DNA from: Bacteroidetes bacterium HGW-Bacteroidetes-10
GTDB taxonomy: Bacteria > Bacteroidota > Bacteroidia > Bacteroidales > UBA932
Length of the DNA: 58,304 bases
NCBI GenBank assembly: GCA_002842695.1
Contig: PHDT01000021.1
Coordinates: forward strand, 1-58,304
Direction of reading: 5' to 3'
Shown here: positions 51,499-58,304 of the stretch, in pieces
Layout of the letters: every line of letters begins with the position of its first letter
Numbering within the stretch: the first letter of the stretch is position 1
Position numbers and translations under genes: made by a program
The notes under the pieces: model-generated
What the model saw: only the letters and a program-made list of their open reading frames with translations
What the model was told of the DNA's origin: nothing
Databases searched by the model: none

Positions 51499-51870
51499 AT
51501 GATAAAATTATCAACGTTCAAACATATTGCTGCAATAGGAATTATTGGGGCAATGATTTTCGCAGGATGCGGAATTACTGTAAGAGAGCAACATGCCAGG
51601 CCAAACAGGGGTTATTATCAGCATAACAGCAGACAGTATGACTACAGGATACAGAACAACGAAAGAAGGATAGCAAACCTGAGAAACAGTCAGCACCGCG
51701 ATGAAGTAATTGTGATTGAAGTGAGACACAATAACATGAAAAAGAAACTTCGTGAATACAAAGGAACAACACGCCATGAATGGGATTCATTTAAAAGAGA
51801 GTTCAATCATGATATGAAGGAACTAGATAAGTCACTTAAAGGATTCTCAAAGAGAAACAAAAGGAGATAA
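51499..51870 (+). CDS. Small lipoprotein with basic coiled coil
   Basis: 123 residues from MIKLSTFKHI; open codons further upstream overlap the previous gene and are ignored. Lipobox IFAGC. The mature protein is Arg/Lys/Asn/Gln-rich and helical (IQNNERRIANLRNSQHRD, FKREFNHDMKELDKSLKGF), with no recognised domain. The stop shares a base with the start of the GH130 gene, so translation is coupled. It may bind acidic envelope polymers through its basic face, which is speculation. Confidence 0.65.
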   Translation: MIKLSTFKHIAAIGIIGAMIFAGCGITVREQHARPNRGYYQHNSRQYDYRIQNNERRIANLRNSQHRDEVIVIEVRHNNMKKKLREYKGTTRHEWDSFKREFNHDMKELDKSLKGFSKRNKRR

Positions 51871-52901
51871 TGCAAATCAGGAAAGAAGGGATTATAATTG
51901 AAAAAACCGATCTCGAGTTTGAAAACGAGGGTGTTTTAAATCCCGCTGCAATCAAAGAGGGAGACAGTGTCCACCTTTTTTACAGAGCTGTAAAAACGGG
52001 CAATCATTCTAGCATTGGCTACTGCCGGCTGGATGGCCCGCTTACAGTTGCAGAAAGATATCAGCAGCCGGTAATCTCTCCTGAACTTGATTTTGAAACT
52101 CACGGAGCAGAGGATGCCAGGATTGTAAAAATTGATAATCTTTACTATTTAACTTATACAGGTTACGATGGTATAAATGCCAGGGGAGCACTTGCCACCT
52201 CTAAGGACCTTAAGACATTTACGAAAAGAGGAACAATTGTTCCTCCAATTACATATTCCGAATTTGTGGGCATTGCCGAGTCTCTTGGTAAGGTTAATAA
52301 GAATTACTATCAAAATCATAAGTTTTATTATCAGGAATCTGATCCGGAAAAAAAGATGATGTTATGGGACAAAAATGTTATGTTTTTCCCCAGACGTATT
52401 GATGGTAATCTTGTTTTTCTGCACAGGATAAGACCCGGAATCCAGATTGTTTCTGTCAAAAATCTAAATGATCTCACAAAAGAGTTCTGGAAGACCTATT
52501 TTCTGACTATGCACGAGCATATTGTAATGGATCCGGTTCATAAACATGAGTCAAACTATATAGGAGGCGGTTGCCCCCCAATAGAGACAGAGGAGGGATG
52601 GCTGCTTATCTACCATGGTGTGGAAAAGACAAACAGGGGACTGGTCTATTCTGCATGCGCTGCTCTGCTGGATTTGAATGATCCTTCAAAAGAGATAGCC
52701 AGGCTTCCTTATGCACTATTCTCGCCGGAGTATGACTGGGAGTTGCACGGAGAGGTAAATAATGTCGTTTTCCCAACCGGAGCTGTTGTATTTGGTGAAA
52801 CACTGTTCATATATTACGGAGCTGCGGACGAGAGAATCGCTTGTGTATCCACCCCTTTGAAGCCTTTAATTAATGAGCTTCTTATTAATTCAAACAAATG
52901 A
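51870..52901 (+). CDS. GH130 glycoside phosphorylase-like protein
   Basis: 343 residues, cytosolic five-bladed beta-propeller. Family signatures: SSIGYCRLDG, THGAEDARIVKIDNLYYLTYT (with the GxEDxR motif), GGGCPPIETEEGWLLIYHG, and HGEVNNVVFPTGAVVFGETLFIYYGAAD. GH130 enzymes use phosphate to cleave beta-mannosyl linkages, or run in reverse. It overlaps the start of a glycosyltransferase gene by 4 bp. The pair probably builds and recycles a mannose-containing oligosaccharide, though the donor and product cannot be read from sequence. Confidence 0.88.
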   Translation: MQIRKEGIIIEKTDLEFENEGVLNPAAIKEGDSVHLFYRAVKTGNHSSIGYCRLDGPLTVAERYQQPVISPELDFETHGAEDARIVKIDNLYYLTYTGYDGINARGALATSKDLKTFTKRGTIVPPITYSEFVGIAESLGKVNKNYYQNHKFYYQESDPEKKMMLWDKNVMFFPRRIDGNLVFLHRIRPGIQIVSVKNLNDLTKEFWKTYFLTMHEHIVMDPVHKHESNYIGGGCPPIETEEGWLLIYHGVEKTNRGLVYSACAALLDLNDPSKEIARLPYALFSPEYDWELHGEVNNVVFPTGAVVFGETLFIYYGAADERIACVSTPLKPLINELLINSNK

Positions 52902-55117
52902 AACCCGAAACCCAAATTTTAGTAATTACCTCGTACCCTCCAAGAGTGTGCGGAATAGCTACCTATTCAACGGATCTGATATCTGCCCTCAAAAATAAGT
53001 TCGGAAAATCTTTTTCAGTTATTGTATGTGCGCTGGAGAATGAGTTTGAAAAATTCATATACCCGGGGGAGGTTAAATATATTCTTGATACATCATTTTC
53101 TGCGGGTTATAAGAGACTGGCAGCGAAAATAAACCGTAATAAGAGTATTAAAATAGTCCTGATTCAGCATGAATTCGGATTTTTTGAGGGGAAAGAAGAG
53201 GCATTTACTCAATTCCTTAAGGTTGTCAGCAAACCAAAAGTAATTGTTTTCCATACTGTAATTCCGGGTCCGGATGAAGCCCTGAAAAAACTTGTCTGCA
53301 ATATGTCAGAGCAAGTGAACTCAATAATTGTAATGACAAAGAGTTCCTCAAAGATATTGAGTGAAGATTATCAAATTGCTGTTGGTAAAATTGAAGTTAT
53401 TGCACACGGTACTCACCTGGTCCAGCATCTGGACAAAGAGTTTCTAAAAGAAAAGTACAGACTAAAGGATAAAAAGGTTCTTTCAACCTTTGGACTTTTA
53501 AGCTCGGGAAAGAGTATTGAAACTACTCTGGATGCCTTGCCTGACATCATTAAAACCAATCCGGAGGTAATATTTCTGATAATAGGGAAGACTCATCCCA
53601 TGGTCATTATGAGAGAGGGGGAGAGATACAGGTCAATGCTTGAGGAGAGGGTCGAAAAGCTTGGATTGTCTGCACATGTAAGGTATATTAACAACTTTCT
53701 GGCATTGCCGGATTTGCTGGAATTTCTGCAGCTGACAGATATCTATCTGTTTACTTCAAATAATCCTAATCAGGCTGTAAGCGGAACATTTGTCTATGCT
53801 ATGAGCTGTGCCTGCCCAATAGTCTCAACTCCCATTCCACATGCCACTGAGGTCTTGACAAATGACACGGGAGTTATTTTCAATTTCATGGATTCACCCC
53901 AGCTTGCAAAAGAGGTAGTCAGGCTCTTCAGCGACGAACCGCTGAGAAAAAGTATCAGCCTTAATACATTGCAAAAAATAGTAGCCACTGCCTGGGAGAA
54001 CTCAGCAATTTCTCATGCGATGCTCCTGGAGAAAATTGCCGGCGGAGAGATGACAATGTATTACAATCTGCCTGAAATTAATCTGACTCATATCAAAAAG
54101 CTGACAACAGATTTTGGCATGATTCAGTTTTCGAAGATTAATCAGCCTGATATTGAATCTGGTTATACGCTTGACGATAATTCGCGGGCGTTGATTGCTA
54201 TGTGCAAACATTATGAGCTCACCTCAGATGAGAGTGATCTGCCATTAATTGAGCTATATCTGAGTTTCCTGAGGCATTGCCTTACCAGGGACGGATCGTT
54301 TCTTAATTATGTAAATTCCGGCAGACACTTTACCGGCCAGAATGAAAACAATCTTGATGATGCAAACGGAAGAGCGATATGGGCTTTGGGATATGTAATG
54401 TCAAATTCATCAATACTTCCTTCAAAACTGACTGCAAATGCAAGGTCCATTTTTAATAAGGCGTTTCACCATCTTAATGCAATTAACTCAACAAGGGCTA
54501 TTGCTTTTGTAATTAAGGGGCTGTGCTTTTATCAAGGTGCTGTCCCGCGGGCAGAAAACCTGGAGCTTATTTCGACCCTTGCCAACAGACTTGCATCTAT
54601 GTACAAACACGAGGCAACAAAGAACTGGGAGTGGTTTGAAAGCTATCTTACATATGCAAACAGCGTGATCTCTGAATCTATGTTAATGGCATGGTCAATT
54701 ACAGGAGACGATAAATACAGAGATATTGCCATAAAATCATTTGATTTTCTTTTGTCAAAAATATTCAACCAGAACGGAATTGAGGTTATTTCTAACAAAA
54801 GCCGCCTGAACAGAGGTGATAAGCAGAGCGAGTTTGGAGAACAACCCATAGATGTTGCCTATACAATTCTTGCACTTGGCAAATTCTATGAGTTGATTAA
54901 GGAGGATGAATACCTGAAGAAGATGATTATTGCCTTTGATTGGTTCCTCGGAAAGAACAGGCTAATGCAAATAGTATATAACCCTTGTACGGGAGGCTGT
55001 TATGATGGCCTTGAAGAGAATAATGTCAATCTCAATCAGGGTGCAGAGTCAACTGTCAGTTACCTTATGGCCAGACTTGCTGTCGATAAGTATAAAAAGA
55101 GGGAGCTGACAAGCTAG
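52898..55117 (+). CDS. GT4 glycosyltransferase fused to an alpha/alpha-barrel-like domain
   Basis: 739 residues. The N-terminal GT-B domain (about 1-385) shows ITSYPPRVCGIATYSTDLISAL, STFGLLSSGKSIETTLDALPDII and FTSNNPNQAVSGTFVYAMSCACPIVSTPIPHATEVL. The C-terminal half (about 400-739) is helical and repeats DDNSRALIAM, LDDANGRAIWALGYV and EFGEQPIDVAYTILALGKFYE, as in six-hairpin glycosidases. Such fusions normally accompany GH130 genes in Bacteroidota. It is translationally coupled to the GH130 gene and ends 5 bp from a convergent gene. The C-terminal domain could be a hydrolase or a binding module. Confidence 0.86.
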   Translation: MKPETQILVITSYPPRVCGIATYSTDLISALKNKFGKSFSVIVCALENEFEKFIYPGEVKYILDTSFSAGYKRLAAKINRNKSIKIVLIQHEFGFFEGKEEAFTQFLKVVSKPKVIVFHTVIPGPDEALKKLVCNMSEQVNSIIVMTKSSSKILSEDYQIAVGKIEVIAHGTHLVQHLDKEFLKEKYRLKDKKVLSTFGLLSSGKSIETTLDALPDIIKTNPEVIFLIIGKTHPMVIMREGERYRSMLEERVEKLGLSAHVRYINNFLALPDLLEFLQLTDIYLFTSNNPNQAVSGTFVYAMSCACPIVSTPIPHATEVLTNDTGVIFNFMDSPQLAKEVVRLFSDEPLRKSISLNTLQKIVATAWENSAISHAMLLEKIAGGEMTMYYNLPEINLTHIKKLTTDFGMIQFSKINQPDIESGYTLDDNSRALIAMCKHYELTSDESDLPLIELYLSFLRHCLTRDGSFLNYVNSGRHFTGQNENNLDDANGRAIWALGYVMSNSSILPSKLTANARSIFNKAFHHLNAINSTRAIAFVIKGLCFYQGAVPRAENLELISTLANRLASMYKHEATKNWEWFESYLTYANSVISESMLMAWSITGDDKYRDIAIKSFDFLLSKIFNQNGIEVISNKSRLNRGDKQSEFGEQPIDVAYTILALGKFYELIKEDEYLKKMIIAFDWFLGKNRLMQIVYNPCTGGCYDGLEENNVNLNQGAESTVSYLMARLAVDKYKKRELTS

Positions 55118-55122
55118 ATTCA

Positions 55123-55719
55123 CTACTCTCCGGATAATGAATCATAGCTCTTAATCTCTTCCAGGTCTGTCATCAGCTCGTTGATGTTTTTCCAGTGGTT
55201 CATGAAGGTTCTTATTCCTATGACCAGTCCCAGTGCGGCTCCGGCAATCATTCCAATCCAGAGCTCTTTTACCATCATATCTCTTTGAAAATATATCAGC
55301 AGTGCGAATACAGGGATGAGCATAATCATTCCGGCAATAAGACGTCCTTTGGTGAGTAGCTTATATTTTGTTACCCGGGAGAGCAGCTCAATTGTTGAGC
55401 ATCTGTCGAATTTTATTTGTTGCAGAATTATTAATTTATACCCCTGCCATATTGCAGCCAGAATAAATACTGCAATACATACTATTATGCTCTCGTTTTT
55501 AATGAGAGTACTTTCGTTCAGTGTCAGTGCCACTCCAAGAAATCCTGTGTACAACACAGAGATCACAAAGAATATCATTTCATATTTTTCAAGTTTACCT
55601 GCAGATGATTTCGCATTGCGACGCAGCATGTTCATAGTTACCTTTCTGTTGAAGATTTCGGCCTTTTCCATTTTTACTGATAGCTCCTTCCAGCTTGTTT
55701 TTAATTGTTCCAGTTCCAT
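55123..55719 (-). CDS. Membrane protein co-transcribed with ECF sigma factor (candidate anti-sigma)
   Basis: 198 residues. A charged cytosolic N-terminus (MELEQLKTSWKELSVKMEKAE) is followed by four membrane helices: MIFFVISVLYTGFLGVAL, SIIVCIAVFILAAIWQGY, LIAGMIMLIPVFALLIYF and ELWIGMIAGAALGLVIGI. It starts 8 bp after the sigma-factor stop codon. The position and topology suit a membrane anti-sigma factor, but no zinc-binding HxxxCxxC motif is visible, so this rests on context only. Confidence 0.75.
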   Translation of the reverse strand: MELEQLKTSWKELSVKMEKAEIFNRKVTMNMLRRNAKSSAGKLEKYEMIFFVISVLYTGFLGVALTLNESTLIKNESIIVCIAVFILAAIWQGYKLIILQQIKFDRCSTIELLSRVTKYKLLTKGRLIAGMIMLIPVFALLIYFQRDMMVKELWIGMIAGAALGLVIGIRTFMNHWKNINELMTDLEEIKSYDSLSGE

Positions 55720-55727
55720 AATCGTAA

Positions 55728-56246
55728 TTAATTTTGGGACATCATTTTTAATTTCTCTTTGATTCTGAAAAGCTTAACAGCAACATTAGATTTGGAAATC
55801 CCTACAATCTGAGATATCTCATCGTGTGATTTCTCCTCAATGTAAAGCAGAATAATCGCCTTTTCAATCTTCTCAAGCTTGTTTATGAGAGCGTAAAGTT
55901 CCCTGATTTTTGACAAGTCATACTCCTCTGCAATCATTTCAATGTTCCGGGTAAGCGGAATGGACTGAGGACCCGACTTGCTTTTTCTCAGAGAGCTTAT
56001 ACATGTATTCAGAGCAATCCTGTAAATCCATGTCTGAACCTTGCAATCTCCGCGGAACTTTGGCCAGGAGTTCCACAGATTAATAATTACTTCCTGAAAC
56101 AGATCATCCTGAGTATGAAGGGTGTTCGAGTAGATAAAACTTACCTTATAAATGATGTTTTTATTATCATCCAGCAAGTCAAGAAATTCTTGTTTCCTAA
56201 GGCGGTCCGGATTTTTACTGCTCATGTTGTTTTGCTTTTCACCCAT
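55728..56246 (-). CDS. ECF-type RNA polymerase sigma factor
   Basis: 172 residues from MGEKQNNMSS; the frame is open 35 codons further upstream but runs into a palindrome and has no family similarity. Region 2 (about 20-85) shows YKVSFIYSNTLHTQDDLFQEVIINLWNSWPKFRG and VQTWIYRIALNTCISSLRK. Region 4 (about 115-165) shows LYALINKLEKIEKAIILLYIEEKSHDEISQIVGISKSNVAVKLFRIKEKL. It directs RNA polymerase to a specific promoter set. A plausible set is motifs P1/P2 in the neighbouring stress cluster. Confidence 0.92.
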   Translation of the reverse strand: MGEKQNNMSSKNPDRLRKQEFLDLLDDNKNIIYKVSFIYSNTLHTQDDLFQEVIINLWNSWPKFRGDCKVQTWIYRIALNTCISSLRKSKSGPQSIPLTRNIEMIAEEYDLSKIRELYALINKLEKIEKAIILLYIEEKSHDEISQIVGISKSNVAVKLFRIKEKLKMMSQN

Positions 56247-56312
56247 ATTAGTCGCAGACGGAGGCTGAATATTACAATGATTTGCGAAATTAATGCTCTT
56301 TATGCTGGAATC

Positions 56313-56331
56313 AAACTCTGCCAGAGTTTTT
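56313..56331. repeat. R4 left: AAACTCTGCCAGAGTTT palindrome
   Basis: A 17-bp palindrome with a single central base, plus flanking T. Its counterpart with central G is at 56426-56444. The two lie 94 bp apart, upstream of the sigma-factor gene and downstream of the DUF1761 gene. They may be operators, or the ends of a small element. Confidence 0.6.
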
Positions 56332-56425
56332 ACGAACTTGCAGAATATCAAGATATAGCAATTTTATAATGCCGAAAAATCACCTTCTTGATATATTGTA
56401 AATGCATAATATTCAAGAACATGCT

Positions 56426-56444
56426 AAAAACTCTGGCAGAGTTT
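56426..56444 (-). terminator. R4 right: palindrome that can serve as terminator of the DUF1761 gene
   Basis: AAAAACTC-TGGCA-GAGTTTTT-T: an eight-pair stem with a T-rich tail, 10 bp past the DUF1761 stop codon on the minus strand. The A/T flanks make it usable in both directions. It is nearly identical to the left R4 copy. Confidence 0.5.
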
Positions 56445-56453
56445 TTTCACGCC

Positions 56454-56894
56454 TTACAAATAACTAAACAATACGAATATCGCTGAGACAACTATAAAGT
56501 AGCCGACATCAATTGAAGCCAGGGTTATGTAGCGGTTCCAGCTTGCAATCTGGAATTTCAGCATCGATTTGGTCCAGCCGGCGAAGGCGATGCAAACGAT
56601 TACAGAGAGCCAGACTGAGATTGGGGTAAGAATAAAATACATCAGACCTATTAGAGCAGTACCAATAAGCTGAAATAACATCTCCCACGGGAAACGGTTT
56701 TTGCAGGTGCATTTTTCACCCTTTGAGATGTTTGCTCCGCAAAGACATTCATAATTTACTACCTTGACCCACTGTTTTCCAAAGAGGAGAGTGTACCAGA
56801 TTGCTCCGGCTCCAAAGGCAACCAGTACTGCAATTGCGTACCACAGCCAGGAAATTTCCGAAAATGTGCCTTCTGCAACAAAAAATGTTTCCAT
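56454..56894 (-). CDS. DUF1761 membrane protein with Cys cluster
   Basis: 146 residues and four membrane helices: WLWYAIAVLVAFGAGAIWYTLLFG, MLFQLIGTALIGLMYFIL, WLSVIVCIAFAGW and VGYFIVVSAIFVLFSYL. The AGAIWYTLLFGKQW motif fits DUF1761. Between helices one and two is an insertion with four Cys, ECLCGANISKGEKCTCKN, looking like a metal-binding knuckle. Function is unknown. It lies between the sigma factor and a kinase gene, all on the minus strand, separated from the sigma gene by the R4 palindromes. Confidence 0.78.
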   Translation of the reverse strand: METFFVAEGTFSEISWLWYAIAVLVAFGAGAIWYTLLFGKQWVKVVNYECLCGANISKGEKCTCKNRFPWEMLFQLIGTALIGLMYFILTPISVWLSVIVCIAFAGWTKSMLKFQIASWNRYITLASIDVGYFIVVSAIFVLFSYL

Positions 56895-56925
56895 AATAAT
56901 TTAATTAGGTTGGTTTATACACAAA

Positions 56926-58304
56926 TCAGAGGGCTGGAATTGTAAACCTGAAGCTCGTTCCGTGCCCCGGATTGCTTTCAAATGATATCTCTCCGCCAAG
57001 GAGATCAATATATGCCTTCGAGAGGTAGAGCCCTACTCCTGAACCTTCGTAGTTTCTTGAGAGACGCTCGCTTCCCTGCCTGAATTTCTCAAAAATGTAT
57101 GGTTTTTGTTCGGGCATGATTCCGGAACCGGTGTCATTAATTGTGAATTCAATTATACTTCCGGCTTTTCTGCATAGTACATTAATGCTGCCTTTCTCGG
57201 TGAATTTCAGAGAATTTTCAATAAGGTTGTACAATACTGCCAGGACTTTGTCATAATCACTCTTCACAACAGCCTCTTCCTTTTTCAGTTCAGATATTAC
57301 ATGAAATACAATATGTTTGCTGCTTGCCTGCAGGTGGAAGTATTTATAGAGATAATCGAGCAGTTCATTTATGTTTATCTGAGAATAGTTAACCTCAATA
57401 AGTCCGCTGTCAATAATTGAAATATTTACTATGTTGTTTATTGTTGAGAGCATTCTGTTGCCGCAGGCTTCAATTATCTGCAGGTATTCATTCTTCTCTT
57501 CATTGGTGAGCTCTTCACTCTGAAGGATTTCAGAAAATCCGAGTATGCCGTTGAGCGGTGTTCTTATTTCGTGGCTTATGTTTGCCAGGAAGGCAGATTT
57601 GAGTTTATCACTCATGACCGCTTTGTTCCGGGCATCAAGTGTCTCCTTTTCCATATGTATTTTCTCAGTGATATCCTCAGAGAAAATAACTATTCCACCA
57701 ATTTTACCATCTGAGTATGTCCATGGTCTAACCTCCCATCTAACGTAGTGAACCTTGCCGCTTGCTCTTACAAATTCATCAACATCATTTGTAAGAACCT
57801 CTCCGTTCATTGCCCGCCGGTGAATTTCCCTCCAGTGGCTGCTTATTTCGGGAAAGATGTCGTAATGGCACATTCCTGCAAGATTATTATACGGAAGAGA
57901 GAAGTTCCCAATCCATCTTTTACTGCATGTTATATAGCACATGTTTTTGTCAAACATGGCAAGACTCGCCGGCGCATTCTCTATGAAAAGTTTAAGAACC
58001 GCTTCATTATCCTTAAGTGCATTTTCGGCAGCCAGCTTTTCCGTTATATCATTTATCCTGACGTGCCTGGCCCTTCTGTTATTGAAAATAAGAGCGTGGG
58101 ATACAATCTCAACAAAGATTGTGTCGCCGTTCTTTTTAATATGTCTCCAGATTCCTGCGTTGTTGTATGTATTTCTTGTTTCCTCTACATCTTTATGGAG
58201 CCTTTCAATATCTTCCCGAGGTCTGATATCTGCCAGGGACATTGATAGAAATTCCTCTTTTGAATAGCCGTAATGCATTATGGCAGCACTGTTTACATCA
58301 AGAA
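56926..58304 (-). CDS. PAS sensor histidine kinase, 5' end beyond the window
   Basis: 459 codons are visible; the frame continues off the right edge (LDVNSAAIMHYGYSKEEFL is PAS sequence reading through the first in-window ATG), so the true start is outside. A partial PAS domain comes first, then a second PAS domain (MFDKNMCYITCSKRWIGNF, CHYDIFPEISSHWREIH, VRWEVRPW) of the same type as PAS1 of the kinase at 13697-15523. HisKA has ISHEIRTPLNGILGFSEIL; HATPase motifs are NSLKF, DTGSGI and GSGVGLYLSKAYIDLLGG. No membrane segment is seen in the visible part. Confidence 0.9.
   Translation of the reverse strand, partial: LDVNSAAIMHYGYSKEEFLSMSLADIRPREDIERLHKDVEETRNTYNNAGIWRHIKKNGDTIFVEIVSHALIFNNRRARHVRINDITEKLAAENALKDNEAVLKLFIENAPASLAMFDKNMCYITCSKRWIGNFSLPYNNLAGMCHYDIFPEISSHWREIHRRAMNGEVLTNDVDEFVRASGKVHYVRWEVRPWTYSDGKIGGIVIFSEDITEKIHMEKETLDARNKAVMSDKLKSAFLANISHEIRTPLNGILGFSEILQSEELTNEEKNEYLQIIEACGNRMLSTINNIVNISIIDSGLIEVNYSQININELLDYLYKYFHLQASSKHIVFHVISELKKEEAVVKSDYDKVLAVLYNLIENSLKFTEKGSINVLCRKAGSIIEFTINDTGSGIMPEQKPYIFEKFRQGSERLSRNYEGSGVGLYLSKAYIDLLGGEISFESNPGHGTSFRFTIPAL

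Noticed and set aside
51870..52901. Insecticidal (Cry-like) protein, a label sometimes attached to such sequences
   Set aside because: The GxEDxR and FPTGAVV motifs are those of GH130 propellers; there is no toxin domain.
1..58304. tRNA, rRNA, riboswitch or replication origin
   Set aside because: No cloverleaf, rRNA segment, cobalamin riboswitch box or DnaA-box cluster was recognised by eye in the intergenic regions.

Overview
The window looks like a chromosomal segment of a Bacteroidota bacterium, most likely Bacteroidales. Several intergenic regions carry the phylum's promoter pattern (TTTG, 19-20 bp, TAnnTTTG), classical Shine-Dalgarno sites are rare, and the gene content is typical of the phylum: DUF5916 and DUF3575 outer-membrane proteins, M14 peptidase, GH20, GH130, Cys-rich nitronate monooxygenase and many PAS histidine kinases. 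I see no rRNA, tRNA, phage, CRISPR array or intact transposase. Both ends cut ordinary chromosome; the last gene (56926-58304, minus) lacks its 5' end.

Layout. 1-7.9 kb: PAS kinase, e(P4)-type acid phosphatase, small hypothetical/lipoprotein pair, DUF3575 barrel, GH20 hexosaminidase, exported rubrerythrin. 7.9-19.3 kb: M14 peptidase with creatininase-family protein, SPFH protein, nitronate monooxygenase, two divergent orphan kinases, DUF5916 barrel. 19.3-23.6 kb: a trehalose unit (GH15 hydrolase and an OtsA-OtsB fusion, convergent) bracketed by two direct copies of a 137-bp repeat. 23.6-27.2 kb: an SDR pseudogene facing a three-gene operon made of a stand-alone B12-binding protein with the Wx9EH photoreceptor signature, a cytosolic PAS kinase and an ERG4/ERG24-type sterol-reductase-like membrane protein. 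27.3-31.8 kb: DUF438-hemerythrin-PAS protein, exported YCII protein, DUF456 protein and a quinol nitric oxide reductase. 32.6-38.7 kb: a TetR-led operon with an outer-membrane protein, a LolD/MacB-type ABC transporter with two FtsX permeases, and a LolA-like periplasmic protein. 38.9-42.4 kb: AraC-like regulator, hybrid kinase and receiver protein, translationally coupled. 42.5-55.1 kb: an envelope/stress cluster (Lmo0937-like, YtxH, holin-X-like, AI-2E, DUF6600, six-Ig ice-binding lipoprotein, large OmpA protein, small lipoproteins, GH130 and a two-domain glycosyltransferase). It is followed by a convergent ECF sigma factor with a membrane partner, a DUF1761 protein and a sixth kinase.

The intergenic DNA is the unusual part. 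It holds several unrelated families of 108-140 bp long inverted repeats (called R1, R2, R3 and R5 here) plus a pair of short palindromes (R4). One R1 copy recurs 30 kb away, inverted, together with an adjoining segment whose 7-bp stem is conserved while its loop differs. A degenerate R2 copy supplies the stop codon of tetR and the apparent start of the next gene. Both R3 copies end on GTG codons that can start the adjoining genes. Separately, the two transcription units of the stress cluster share an atypical promoter-like motif (TTGTRTAACAC, exactly 19 bp, then a -7-like box), which suggests one dedicated sigma factor, possibly the ECF factor encoded nearby.

Functional assignments are from motifs read by eye. 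No database search was run.
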